Positions 42,173 to 50,844 are shown, counted from the first letter of the stretch. The stretch: DNA of 64,000 bases from Mesorhizobium sp. (GCA_004020365.1 SAQR01000018.1:23828-87827), one strand, 5' to 3'. Made by a program: numbers and translations. Notes: a model not told the origin generated them from the sequence alone.

Positions 42173-42380
42173 ATGAGCCGAACAACAATTTACATGCCAC
42201 TCCTCACTGAAGGCACGAACGTCTGGCGTCCGGTCGAGGCCGAGGCGCCGTTACAGAATCTTGGGTCCGGTTTCTGGTAGCGAGGAATGGGCCTTTGTTC
42301 CCGGGTCTATCGTGCGTGGTGTGGCCAAGGTGTTTGGCGACGGTAATCGGGTTATCGTTGCGGCATGTCTTTCAAACTGA
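42173..42380 (+). pseudogene. Remnant of a small conserved hypothetical gene, frameshifted
   Basis: Frame one reads MSRTTIYMPLLTEGTNVWRP then VEAEAPLQNLGSGF and stops (TAG at 42278-42280 region); the next frame continues at once with SGSEEWAFVPGSIVR and VFGDGNRVIVAACLSN before TGA at 42378. The two halves resemble the start and end of a small rhizobial protein family with the pattern YIPLLDEGTDVWRPVEAE ... WAFxPG. A one-base shift and loss of some central codons would explain it. The remainder of the 640-bp gap between the GH32 and PAP2 genes shows nothing I can name. Confidence 0.5.
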
Positions 42381-42616
42381 CCCACTACCCCCCGGATCGA
42401 CAGTTCTTGACTTCAATCGCTGCGCGGATCGCGCCTGATCTCGCGGAAGAAGAAGGATTGACAGCCCGGAGAGCATGATTGCCATGATTGCATTGTCCGA
42501 CAGCGCAAGACTTCTCTTTTCCGCGAGTTTCGACTTCGCGGATTTGTCAGTCCCTTATGCGGAGGGCGACGCCCAGTTAACCAGCGCTGTTGCCCCTGGC
42601 TGACATGGCCATGCAC

Positions 42617-43636
42617 CTAACCTTCTATGGGTTGGCATATCGCAAACTGTGTCTCGATCTGCGCTGGCTGGCGTCCGGTCACCCACCAGATCACCGACAC
42701 CACGACAATGGAGACGTAGCCGTCAACTGCGTAGTGCCATCCGGTATATACCGAACCGTACATTATCAGCGCTGCGAACATCCAACCGAGAACACCGAGC
42801 CAGCGATTGAGGGAAGAAAGCAGATACGCATTCAGTGTGGCAAAGGCGACGTGCATGCTAGGCATGGCCGAAATGCCGCCGCCAAGGTCTGGCCGGCCGC
42901 TCTGGTAAGCCGTCAGAAGATATGCGGCGGGCTCCCGCACCATGTGGCTATAGTCGAGACCGTCCATGGCGACGTTGAGTCCGCTGAAGCGATCCTCGCC
43001 TACAAACTGGTGATAGTAGATCGGCCCAACCGATGCCAGCGCCAGGGCCAAGATGGTGCCGAGGATGAATAACGTCAGCGCTGCTGCCCAGAGGTAGCGG
43101 ATGCGGCCAACCTTGTCCGACCAGAGAGACACGAAAAGCATGGTGCCGAACCACTGGAAAAACCAGATGACCTCATAACTGTTGAAGACGACGATCGACC
43201 ACGTATTGCTGTCGAGCTTGTGCGTGAGTTCCCACGGCGCTGTCCCGTGCAACCATTCATCCAGATCGGCTAACCAGTTGTCCGCATAGAATGGAACGAC
43301 GGACGGGATGGCCATCTTGTAGGTAGAGAACGCCGTCAAGCTGGCGAAGAAGAACAGCAGCACCAGCAAACAGCCACGCCAGCGCTCTCGGACCAAGTCG
43401 ACCGCGTAGCGAGTTGGTTTTCCTCGACCATAAATAAGCGCAGCGGAACAGACACCAGCAACAAACAAGATCGGAATACCGGCGACGAACTTCTGGGTAT
43501 AAACCAGTGTTAGGTGGAAGAAAGACTGCGGACTTATTGCAGACGCGCACGTCACGTAGATTGCTAGAAAGAACGCAAGGCGCAATGACCATTTTGTCGA
43601 TGGACTGTAGTCCCCCGCCTCCGCAATTGAGATCAT
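42617..43636 (-). CDS. PAP2-superfamily membrane phosphatase/transferase
   Basis: A 339-residue protein with about nine membrane helices. The catalytic signature is in the C-terminal third: GGGISAMPSMHVAFATLN near residue 262 (motif SxxxH) and GWHYAVDGYVS near 305 (general base His). The layout fits the PAP2_3 / inositol-phosphorylceramide-synthase-like branch, not the small BacA-like phosphatases. A role in lipid head-group exchange is possible. Its AT-richer codons and the degraded neighbour suggest that this stretch arrived later than its surroundings. Confidence 0.82.
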   Translation of the reverse strand: MISIAEAGDYSPSTKWSLRLAFFLAIYVTCASAISPQSFFHLTLVYTQKFVAGIPILFVAGVCSAALIYGRGKPTRYAVDLVRERWRGCLLVLLFFFASLTAFSTYKMAIPSVVPFYADNWLADLDEWLHGTAPWELTHKLDSNTWSIVVFNSYEVIWFFQWFGTMLFVSLWSDKVGRIRYLWAAALTLFILGTILALALASVGPIYYHQFVGEDRFSGLNVAMDGLDYSHMVREPAAYLLTAYQSGRPDLGGGISAMPSMHVAFATLNAYLLSSLNRWLGVLGWMFAALIMYGSVYTGWHYAVDGYVSIVVVSVIWWVTGRQPAQIETQFAICQPIEG

Positions 43637-43701
43637 GCTAATTTACCAAGGTTCAAATGCCGACGTCGATGACATGTGTGTGATAGCGAAGCAAGCTTAC
43701 C

Positions 43702-43992
43702 ATGCGGTTACTTCAACGCCTGCCTGTCACTCATAAAGTTGGCTCCGTTCCGCACTGGCACGACAACGAGCAGATCCTTGTCACGGTATCGGGCATGTGT
43801 AAGCTCACCATTGACGGCAATATCTTCGACGCACATCCAGGCGACCTTCTTTTCTTTCCTGCCGGCCCCCGCCATTGCGCGATCGGCACGGGACCGGAAG
43901 GCTGCGTCTATTACAAAATCTTCGCGCCGCCCGTCCGTACCAACTGCCGGGTTGGATCGGACCATCGGTCCTGCGCTACGACTGAAAGCTGA
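43702..43992 (+). CDS. Cupin-domain protein, C-terminus probably frameshifted
   Basis: A 96-residue small cupin. Motif 1 is HWHDNEQILVTVSG (two His and Glu as metal ligands, residues about 19-32) and motif 2 is GDLLFFPAGPRHCAIG (about 47-62). The annotated tail RVGSDHRSCATTES is atypical. In the next frame, from 43944, the DNA reads LPGWIGPSVLRYD and stops at 43983, which looks like the genuine end of such proteins, so a one-base change is likely near 43940. It lies 15 bp before the aldolase gene and may be co-transcribed. Confidence 0.65.
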   Translation: MRLLQRLPVTHKVGSVPHWHDNEQILVTVSGMCKLTIDGNIFDAHPGDLLFFPAGPRHCAIGTGPEGCVYYKIFAPPVRTNCRVGSDHRSCATTES

Positions 43993-44007
43993 ATTTAGGA
44001 GGATCTC

Positions 44008-44919
44008 ATGGCCACCGGTCCTGACACCAAAGCTGTCTACACCATTGCCCCGACGCCGTTCGAGGCGGATGGCAGGATCGACTGGGAATCACTCGATTCG
44101 ATGGTCGATTTCTACGAGCGCTGCGGCGTCGATGGAATGACAATCCTCGGCATCATGGGTGAGGCCCCGAAGCTCGACGCCAGCGAATCACTCGAGATCG
44201 TCAAGCGTATTCTGGCGCGCACCAGGCTGCCGGTCATCGTCGGCGTCTCTGCCCCTGGCTTCGCCGCCATGCGCAGCCTTGCGCGCGCCTCGATGGAGGT
44301 TGGCGCGCAGGGCGTGATGATCGCACCGCCGCCGGCGCTGCGCACCGACGACCAGATCGTCACCTATTTCCGCAACGCATCCGAAGCGGTCGGCGAGGAT
44401 GTTCCTTTCGTCCTGCAGGACTATCCGCTGACCCTCTCGGTCGTCATGACGCCGGCCGTCATCCGCCGCATCGTCACCGACAACCCGGCCTGCTTCATGC
44501 TCAAGCACGAGGACTGGCCGGGCCTGGAGAAGATTAGCGCGCTGCGCGGCTTCCAAAAGGACGGTTCGCTGCGGCCGCTGTCCATCCTCACCGGTAATGG
44601 CGGCCTCTTTCTCGACTTCGAGATGGAGCGCGGTGCCGACGGCGCGATGACCGGCTATGCTTTCCCCGATATGCTGGTCGAAATGGTGAAACTGTCTGCA
44701 GCCGGCGAGCGCGACAAGGCGCACGATCTTTTCGACGCCCACCTGCCCTATCTGCGCTATGAGCAGCAACCAGGCGTGGGACTTGCGGTACGCAAATATG
44801 TGATGATGAAGCGCGGCGCCATCGCGTCGGACGCCCAGCGCAAGCCGGGCAGTGCATTGTCGGCGGCGGCCAGACAAGAGGTCGACTATTTGCTTATGCG
44901 GCTGGAAAGTCGCGCCTAG
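44008..44919 (+). CDS. Dihydrodipicolinate synthase-family aldolase
   Basis: A 303-residue TIM-barrel lyase. The Schiff-base Lys is in CFMLKHEDWPG near residue 165, the catalytic Tyr in VLQDYPLTLS near 138. In place of the GTTGE loop it has GIMGEAP near 48, as in the non-lysine branch of the family. Members split or condense pyruvate with aldehydes or deaminate sugar acids. The strong ribosome site AGGAGG lies five bases before the ATG. Near a cupin gene and a TRAP importer, catabolism of a sugar acid or keto acid is plausible but not shown. Confidence 0.87.
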   Translation: MATGPDTKAVYTIAPTPFEADGRIDWESLDSMVDFYERCGVDGMTILGIMGEAPKLDASESLEIVKRILARTRLPVIVGVSAPGFAAMRSLARASMEVGAQGVMIAPPPALRTDDQIVTYFRNASEAVGEDVPFVLQDYPLTLSVVMTPAVIRRIVTDNPACFMLKHEDWPGLEKISALRGFQKDGSLRPLSILTGNGGLFLDFEMERGADGAMTGYAFPDMLVEMVKLSAAGERDKAHDLFDAHLPYLRYEQQPGVGLAVRKYVMMKRGAIASDAQRKPGSALSAAARQEVDYLLMRLESRA

Positions 44920-45016
44920 AGCGCTTGCGTCTCGATGGAACCAAAACCGCAAAACCGCGCCCTAACTCTTTGTTTATCGAACGCAAAACGAAGACGTTTG
45001 GCTGCCTGATGCTCTA
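44917..45016. repeat. CTAGAGC...GCTCTAG bounded intergenic repeat
   Basis: The ends CTAGAGCGCTTG and GATGCTCTAG bound an AT-poor segment containing AACTCTTTGTTTATCG. A related element, with TAGAGC ends and GTATTTGTTTACGCAATTC inside, is at 55240-55341. Confidence 0.55.
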
Positions 45017-45026
45017 GCTTTCGTCT

Positions 45027-45281
45027 TCAGCTTTTCGACTTTTGGTCGCGGACGTGAGCCTCGACCGAGGGCGCATTGACGCCGGGTCCGCTCGGCGAAT
45101 GCTTCAAGAGGAGCGAATGGCACCACCGGACTGCGCTACGGGCCAGGGTCCGCAGCGCCTCGGCTCGCGCCTGGCGCGCCCTATGCTCCAGCGCCAGCGG
45201 ATCCAAAGGACCGTGCCGCTGCCGCCAGGTGAACAGACGATCATCGATTTCTCGGGTTTGCCGATCCTTGTTCGGACACAT
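45027..45281 (-). CDS. Small hypothetical protein
   Basis: An 84-residue ORF, strongly basic. LEHRARQARAEALRTLARSA at about residues 31-50 resembles short helical rhizobial proteins that share a RARQARAEA segment. AAGGGGA lies 10 bases before the ATG. It follows the 64-codon ORF at 45330-45524 by 48 bp in the same direction. No function recognised. Confidence 0.45.
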   Translation of the reverse strand: MCPNKDRQTREIDDRLFTWRQRHGPLDPLALEHRARQARAEALRTLARSAVRWCHSLLLKHSPSGPGVNAPSVEAHVRDQKSKS

Positions 45282-45329
45282 CGGTGTTGTCCCCTTCCAG
45301 CTCGTTGAGAAAAGCGATACCGAACCGAG

Positions 45330-45524
45330 TCAGCGGCTGGATCGCTGATAGAAGGCGTGTTTTCTGCGCGAGCCGTAGCGCTTCTCGTAAAGCGGTCGCA
45401 GCAGCGACTGAATGTCAGGATCTGACACGCGCCTGCCTGCGGCTCTTGCCGCGTTCTTGATTCCGTTGATCTGTCCATCGAGGGCTCGGCGAACTTCGTG
45501 CGGAAAAATGCCGTTTCGATACAT
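45330..45524 (-). CDS. Small hypothetical protein with strong ribosome site
   Basis: A 64-residue basic ORF (MYRNGIFPHEVRRALDGQIN start). AGGAGAACGCG before the ATG is an excellent ribosome site. Its upstream region at 45577-45624 matches the region at the same distance upstream of the TRAP binding-protein gene, which supports a genuine, co-regulated gene. No domain is recognised. Confidence 0.5.
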   Translation of the reverse strand: MYRNGIFPHEVRRALDGQINGIKNAARAAGRRVSDPDIQSLLRPLYEKRYGSRRKHAFYQRSSR

Positions 45525-45576
45525 CGCGTTCTCCTGATTGACGAGGATGTTTGGCGCGATAGTCGATGGGCCGCAC

Positions 45577-45624
45577 TACGGGATGATTTCAAGGAGGAGG
45601 AATTTGATTACAGTTGTAGCAACC
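45577..45624 (-). promoter_or_regulatory. Shared upstream element, copy B
   Basis: 35 of 48 positions match 48649-48696, including ATGATTTCA, GGAATTTG, TTAC, TGTA and CAAC (plus strand). It ends 52 bases before the start at 45524. Confidence 0.5.
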
Positions 45625-45628
45625 GATA

Positions 45629-46918
45629 TCAGCGCATTGTCTTCGGCAACCACAGGGCAATCTGCGGGAAGATGATCAGCAGCACTGTCGTCACGACGAG
45701 CGCAACCGTCAGGATGCTGGTGCCCTTGTAGACTTTCGTCAGGTCGGCTCCCGCGGTTGTGCCAACGATGAACGCGACAAGGCCGACCGGCGGGAAGACA
45801 AGTCCGATACTGACCATCATCATGGAAACGACGCCGAACCAGATCGGATCGAAGCCGAGCGAAGTGATGAGCGGGAACGTCAATTGCAACGTCAGAAGCA
45901 GCAGCGGGATCTCGTCCATGAACATGCTGATGACGAAGTAGACCGCCAAAATGCCGATGATCACCATCCAGCGATTGAGATCCATCGCGGTCACCAGCGC
46001 GACGATCTCCTGTGGGATACGGCTGAGCGTCATGTAGTGGCCGAGCAAGGTCGCGCCGATCAGGATCAGGAAAATCATCGCGGAGGTGCGAATCGTCGAT
46101 TTCAGCGCCTGCAAAACGTCGTGCGCCGACAACCTGCCTGATGTGACGCCGATCACGCCCGCCATCAACGCGCCGAGCGCACCGACCTCGGTCGGTGTCG
46201 CAATTCCGAGGTAGAGCAGTGCGATCACGACGACGACGAGCAACAGGCTTGGCCAGACGCGCGCCAGGCTTGCCCAGCGCTCCCTGGCCGGAGCGCGATA
46301 GGTCTTGGACGCATGCGCCGGGCTGATCGTGACCCAGAGATAGATCGTCAATGCCAGCAGGATGCCGGCCAGAATGCCGGGCACAACGCCGGCGACCAGC
46401 AGCTTGCCGACGGAAGTTTGCGTGGCGAGCCCGTAGATCACCATGGCGACGCTTGGCGGGATCAGGATGTCGAGCGTGGCGCCGACGCCGATCGCGCCGG
46501 CGGCAAGCTCGTCGGAATAGCCGTGCCGGCGCATCTCCGGCATGGCGATGTTCGACATCACCGAGGCCGCGGCGACGCTCGCACCCGACATCGCGCCGAA
46601 AACCCCGCAGGAGAACACGGTGGCAATAGCAAGCCCACCGCGGATGGGCGACAACCAGTTGCTTGCCGCCGTGTAAAGGTCGCGCGCCAGCCCGCTTGAA
46701 GCCGAGAAATAGGCCATCAGGATGAACATCGGGATCGTCGTGAGCGCATAGTCCGCCACCGTATCGAACGGCGTCAGGGCGACGATGCCCAGCATCTTGG
46801 CGAGGTCGCCAGTCACCAGATAAATGCCCAGCATGCCCGATGCGGCAAGCGCGATCGTGATCGGCACGCCGAGCAGCAGAAGCACGACCAGTGCGACAAG
46901 GGGAAGCATGGTAAGCAT
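45629..46918 (-). CDS. TRAP transporter large permease (DctM family)
   Basis: A 429-residue membrane protein with about twelve hydrophobic segments. GAMSGASVAAASVMSNIAMP near residue 106, IPPSVAMVIYGLATQTSVG near 152 and FPPVGLVAFIVGTTAG near 370 are DctM landmarks. It forms the translocation channel of a sodium-driven importer together with the small permease, 10 bp upstream. Last gene of the three-gene operon. Confidence 0.95.
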   Translation of the reverse strand: MLTMLPLVALVVLLLLGVPITIALAASGMLGIYLVTGDLAKMLGIVALTPFDTVADYALTTIPMFILMAYFSASSGLARDLYTAASNWLSPIRGGLAIATVFSCGVFGAMSGASVAAASVMSNIAMPEMRRHGYSDELAAGAIGVGATLDILIPPSVAMVIYGLATQTSVGKLLVAGVVPGILAGILLALTIYLWVTISPAHASKTYRAPARERWASLARVWPSLLLVVVVIALLYLGIATPTEVGALGALMAGVIGVTSGRLSAHDVLQALKSTIRTSAMIFLILIGATLLGHYMTLSRIPQEIVALVTAMDLNRWMVIIGILAVYFVISMFMDEIPLLLLTLQLTFPLITSLGFDPIWFGVVSMMMVSIGLVFPPVGLVAFIVGTTAGADLTKVYKGTSILTVALVVTTVLLIIFPQIALWLPKTMR

Positions 46919-46928
46919 CGGCTAACAT

Positions 46929-47465
46929 TCACGATGCGACGTGCAGGTCAGGACACGGGGGTCGGTCCAGGACACGGGGGCCGCCGGTCAGGATTGCCAG
47001 CACAAGAACAAGGAAGCCGAGCGGGGCCAGCAAGTACGCCGGGCTGACCGGAACTGGAAGTGCACTCAGCGTCGTTGGGTCGGAGAGCGAGCGGTATGCC
47101 TGCTGCGCGGTCGCTGTCGCGAATACCAGGCAGCACACTATGGCAATGACATATGCGAGGGGCTCAGCAATCGATCGCAGCGACAGCGAAAGTCGATCCA
47201 CCAGAAAGGTCACCCGGACGAAGGCTCCGCCACGAAATGCGGAGGGCAGGCCGAGAAAGACTGCCGCGGTCATCAAATATTTCTCGGTGAGTTCGTAGGC
47301 GATCAGGATCGGACTGTTCAAGAAATAGCGACAGACGGCGTCGGCGCTGGTCAGCAGCATCATGATTGCGGTCGCAGTGACGGCGACGTAGGCGAGCACC
47401 AACTCGCAACGCCGCTGCAATGTCTCGATTCGCCCAAAAACGGTCATGTCGCGGGAAGATGGCAT
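46929..47465 (-). CDS. TRAP transporter small permease (DctQ family)
   Basis: A 178-residue protein with four membrane helices. RYFLNSPILIAYELTEKYLM near residue 45 and AYLLAPLGFLVLVLAIL near 145 match DctQ. It lies between the binding protein (72-bp gap) and the large permease. Confidence 0.92.
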   Translation of the reverse strand: MPSSRDMTVFGRIETLQRRCELVLAYVAVTATAIMMLLTSADAVCRYFLNSPILIAYELTEKYLMTAAVFLGLPSAFRGGAFVRVTFLVDRLSLSLRSIAEPLAYVIAIVCCLVFATATAQQAYRSLSDPTTLSALPVPVSPAYLLAPLGFLVLVLAILTGGPRVLDRPPCPDLHVAS

Positions 47466-47537
47466 CGTGTCGGATACCGGCTTCTTGAGAGATGAATTTT
47501 CGTCGAGGCGTCGTCTCGCCCTGAGAACCGTCGACCG

Positions 47538-48593
47538 TCAGTCGTTCAACATCTCGACGGTGGCCTCGAGAATCTGTCGGGCCTCGCCGTGGCCCTTGGC
47601 TTCCATTTTTCTGACCCACGCATCCCAGAGCGGCTGAGCGGCGATCTTGTTCCAGCGTGCCACCTCTTCCGTCGGCATCGCGTAGCCGACCATTTCACGG
47701 TTTTCCGCATCGGCCCTGTCGAGGGCTGCCTGTTCGGCTGCGTCGAAGAAGTTCCTGCCCCACAATTTCGAACCTTCGAGGCCGCTGACGCTCATGATGG
47801 CGTCGCGGATGTCCGTGGGCAGGCTCTCCCATTTCTGCTTGTTGGCGCACAGCGAGCCGTACACAGCAGAAAGCGGCGCGATCGTGTAGTATTTCGCGAC
47901 CTCGTAAAGCCGGAAGGAATTCACCGCCTCCCAGGGTGCTCCCATGCCATCGACCACGCCCTTGTCGAGGGCCTGATAGACATCCGGCATCGGTACCAGT
48001 GTCGGCACGGCGCCCAGCGCCTTCATCTGCTCGGTCGGCGGTCCGCCGGTCACGCGTATCTTGAGACCGTTCAGGTCATCCAGCGTCTTCACCTGTTTGC
48101 TGGTGGTGAGGAGGAAGTACGGATGGCTCGTCCACAGCGCCAGCGGCTGGATCTCGGCATATTCCTTCCGGATAGTGGGGAACTTTTCGTAGAGTTTCCA
48201 CAACACTTCGCTGCCTTTTTCGGCGGACGTGATCGGCAGGCCAGGCAGGGTGATCACGTCCGACAGCGGGGTGATGTCCGGCCAGTAGCCATGGAAGCAC
48301 CAGCCGATGTCGACGATGCCGGCGCGCACCGCGCTCCACGTTTCCGTCCCTTTCACCAGGGTCTGCCCGGGATAGTGCTCGATCTTCACGCGGCCTCTGG
48401 TTGCTTCCTCGATCTTCCTGATCCAGGGCTGCATCGCATGGACGGATCCCCAGGAGGTCGGCGGATTCTGGTCGGCCACTGTCAGCGTCACCTCCTGCGC
48501 CGGTGCCGCCACGGTCAGGGCAAGTACAATGGCCACGACCCCGATCGCCGAGAGAATGTTTCTGACGACATTACATGACTGGTGATAGATCAT
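47538..48593 (-). CDS. TRAP transporter substrate-binding protein (DctP family)
   Basis: A 351-residue periplasmic protein. Residues 1-32 form a signal peptide ending in VAAPAQE. GLKIRVTGGPPTEQMKALGA near residue 175 carries the Arg that usually pairs with the substrate carboxylate, and KGVVDGMGAPWEAVNSF near 210 is typical. The ligand is therefore likely an organic acid. First gene of the operon; the element at 48649-48696 lies 55 bases before its ATG. Confidence 0.93.
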   Translation of the reverse strand: MIYHQSCNVVRNILSAIGVVAIVLALTVAAPAQEVTLTVADQNPPTSWGSVHAMQPWIRKIEEATRGRVKIEHYPGQTLVKGTETWSAVRAGIVDIGWCFHGYWPDITPLSDVITLPGLPITSAEKGSEVLWKLYEKFPTIRKEYAEIQPLALWTSHPYFLLTTSKQVKTLDDLNGLKIRVTGGPPTEQMKALGAVPTLVPMPDVYQALDKGVVDGMGAPWEAVNSFRLYEVAKYYTIAPLSAVYGSLCANKQKWESLPTDIRDAIMSVSGLEGSKLWGRNFFDAAEQAALDRADAENREMVGYAMPTEEVARWNKIAAQPLWDAWVRKMEAKGHGEARQILEATVEMLND

Positions 48594-48648
48594 CCTTCAC
48601 GCTCCGCTGCTGTCATGTCGATAACGGCATTGTCTCGGAGAATTTCGC

Positions 48649-48696
48649 TACAGAATGATTTCAGCGAAACGGAATTTGGTTACGTCTGTAACAACG
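48649..48696 (-). promoter_or_regulatory. Shared upstream element, copy A
   Basis: It matches copy B at 45577-45624 and contains the palindrome GTTAC-AGAC-GTAAC on the minus strand, a plausible operator for the TRAP operon. Confidence 0.5.
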
Positions 48697-48833
48697 GGGA
48701 GCGTCGTTGTTGATCGCCCGCGGCGCCTTGTGGCACTTTGCTGCGGCAGGAGTCCGCCGGCTCGGTGCCGATGCTGGCCGAACGCCGCCGTCAACAACAA
48801 CCAGCGTCAACAGCAATGGGGAAAAAAAGACCC

Positions 48834-49649
48834 ATGGCCAAGGCAGAGGAACTCCGGACCTACATCATCAAGGGTGGCGAGGAGGGGCGGTCGCGGCTCG
48901 CCCTCATTTCGCGCGTGCTGGCGCCGGCGACCCGGGCGCTTCTCGACCGCTTCGAACCGCTGAACGGAATGTTGGCGCTGGACGCCGGTTGCGGCGGCGG
49001 TGACGTCAGCTTCGAACTGGCGGCTCGGGTCGGTTCAAACGGCCGCGTCGTCGGATTCGATCTCGACGAAGCGAAGCTGGCGGCCGCCCGCGAAGAGGCA
49101 GCCAACCGCGGCCTCGCCAATGTCGCGTTTCACCAGGCCAGCGTGCTCGATCCTTGGCCTGTCTCGGGCGCCGCGTTGGTCTATATCCGGTTCGTGCTCA
49201 CGCATCTCGCGAGGCCGGAGGAGGTGCTGGCGAGAGCGAGGGCGGCACTGGCGCCCGGCGGCGTCCTGATCGTCGAGGACATCGACTATGCCGGCCAGTT
49301 CTGCGATCCCCCTTGTCCGGCCGTCGACCGCTATCGCGAACTCTTTGTCGCGACGCTCAAGGCGCGCGGCGGCGACCCGTTCATTGGGCGCAGGCTGGTC
49401 CGCCTTCTGGAGAGCGCGGGCTTTGCCAATGTCGATACCTGTCTCGTCCAGCCCTTCGGGCGAAGCCGCGACGTCAAGCAGACCACGTCGCTCACCATGG
49501 CGGCGATCGCCGAGGCGATCATGACATCGGGCATCGCCTCCGCCGAAGAGGTCGACCATGTGACGCGCGAGATCAAAGCCTTTGCCGACCGGTCGGACAC
49601 GACCATATCCCTGCCGCGCATCTTTCAGGCGTGGGGGCGAACGACGTAG
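48834..49649 (+). CDS. SAM-dependent methyltransferase
   Basis: A 271-residue class I methyltransferase. The SAM-binding motif LALDAGCGGGDVSFELA is near residue 45, the acidic end of strand two VVGFDLDEAKLAAA near 72, and LAPGGVLIVEDIDYAGQF near 140. The ATG at 48834 is chosen over ATG 48816 and earlier starts because of a purine-rich leader and the family-like start. It is divergent from the TRAP operon. The substrate is unknown; UbiE/Methyltransf_25 relatives act on lipids or quinones. Confidence 0.85.
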   Translation: MAKAEELRTYIIKGGEEGRSRLALISRVLAPATRALLDRFEPLNGMLALDAGCGGGDVSFELAARVGSNGRVVGFDLDEAKLAAAREEAANRGLANVAFHQASVLDPWPVSGAALVYIRFVLTHLARPEEVLARARAALAPGGVLIVEDIDYAGQFCDPPCPAVDRYRELFVATLKARGGDPFIGRRLVRLLESAGFANVDTCLVQPFGRSRDVKQTTSLTMAAIAEAIMTSGIASAEEVDHVTREIKAFADRSDTTISLPRIFQAWGRTT

Positions 49650-49733
49650 CTGACAGATGCATTGCCTTCCGGCAAAAGAACTGCAGGGAAACAGAAAATC
49701 GTACAGTAAAAATAACAGCTTATTGGATAAAGC

Positions 49734-49818
49734 TGGTGCGGTCGAGAAGACTCGAACTTCCACGGGTTGCCCCACAGCGACCTCAACGCTGCGCGTCTAC
49801 CAATTCCGCCACGACCGC
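49734..49818 (-). tRNA. tRNA-Leu (anticodon GAG)
   Basis: Minus strand: acceptor GCGGTCG pairs with CGACCGC, then A and encoded CCA (49737-49734). The D-arm has AATTGGTAGAC, the anticodon arm is CAGCG-TTGAGGT-CGCTG with anticodon GAG, a long variable arm is present as in class II tRNAs, and the T-loop reads GTTCGAGTC. Length 85 with CCA. A weak AT hairpin with a T run follows the 3' end. Confidence 0.96.
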
Positions 49819-49985
49819 ACGTGGTAGGAGCCGGAACGAACCGGCTCGCGGCGTGTAGCAAATCGTTTCCGGCGAAACAAGGGCGCGTCGCGCAATAATT
49901 GCCCGGGCTTCGGCATAACCCTCCAAAGAGCTGAAACGCGCTCGCAACTGGACGTTTCAGCCGATTGCCGCCATATGTGAGGCGA

Positions 49986-50034
49986 ATGCATGTCGCCCAA
50001 AAGTGCGCAGCGGTTTTGGGACAATGACATGCAT
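49986..50034. repeat. ATGCATGTCG...TGACATGCAT palindromic element, inverted copy
   Basis: It matches 35800-35848 in inverted orientation (GCCCAAAAGTGCGCAGCGGT). The hairpin TCTAAAGCGTGCC ... GGCGCGCTTTAGAC follows at 50045-50092, the partner found at 35743-35789. Together these fill most of the 280-bp gap before lipB. Confidence 0.7.
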
Positions 50035-50100
50035 AAATCAAAAATCTAAAGCGTGCCCACGGTTCCCTTCAAACGCGGCGCGCTTTAGACGAGACACACC

Positions 50101-50844
50101 ATGACAGAACGCAGCCAGATCGCCACGTCGTTCCTGCCCCTGCCCGGTTCGGCGCCGGTCGAATGGCGGATCGAACCCGGCCTCACCGCCTATCCGGATG
50201 CGCTTGCCGTGATGGAGGCGCGTGCCGATGCGATCCGAGGCGGCGCCGCCGGCGAGATGGTCTGGCTGGTCGAGCACCCGCCGCTCTACACCGCCGGCAC
50301 CAGCGCCCGCATCGAGGACCTGATCGAGCCGGACCGTTTCCCGGTGTTCGCGGCGGGACGCGGCGGCGAATACACCTATCATGGGCCAGGCCAGCGGGTC
50401 GCTTATGTGATGCTCGACCTGAAGCGGCGGCGCGAGGATGTCCGCGCCTTCGTCGCGGCACTTGAACAATGGATCATCGGCACGCTCGCCGCCTTCAACG
50501 TGCGCGGCGAACGGCGCGAGAACCGCGTCGGCGTCTGGGTGGTGCGGCCGGATCGCCCCGCCCTGCCCGACGGATCGCTCGCCGAGGACAAGATCGCCGC
50601 CATCGGCATCAGGCTGAGGCGCTGGGTGAGCTTTCACGGCATCGCCATCAATGTCGAGCCGGATCTCAGCCACTTCAGCGGCATCGTGCCGTGCGGCGTG
50701 CAGGACCACGGCGTCACCAGCCTCGTCGACCTCGGCCTTCCCCTGGGAATGGCCGATCTCGATCTCGCGCTGAAATCCGCCTTCGAAGATGTCTTCGGAC
50801 CCGCGGCACCTCTGCTCGTCGAAACGGCCCGCAAGGCCGGCTGA
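50101..50844 (+). CDS. lipB: Octanoyl-[acyl-carrier-protein]:protein N-octanoyltransferase
   Basis: A 247-residue enzyme that starts lipoate synthesis by moving octanoyl from ACP to lipoyl domains. [20 protein letters not shown] near residue 87, the catalytic Lys in [20 protein letters not shown] near 164 and the catalytic Cys in [15 protein letters not shown] near 202 are all present. The family's usual length. Confidence 0.95.
   Translation: MTERSQIATSFLPLPGSAPVEWRIEPGLTAYPDALAVMEARADAIRGGAAGEMVWLVEHPPLYTAGTSARIEDLIEPDRFPVFAAGRGGEYTYHGPGQRVAYVMLDLKRRREDVRAFVAALEQWIIGTLAAFNVRGERRENRVGVWVVRPDRPALPDGSLAEDKIAAIGIRLRRWVSFHGIAINVEPDLSHFSGIVPCGVQDHGVTSLVDLGLPLGMADLDLALKSAFEDVFGPAAPLLVETARKAG

Noticed and set aside
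42361-42400. CTGACCCACTACC string as an insertion-sequence end
   Set aside because: It recalls IS21-type ends, but there is no inverted partner or transposase fragment nearby.
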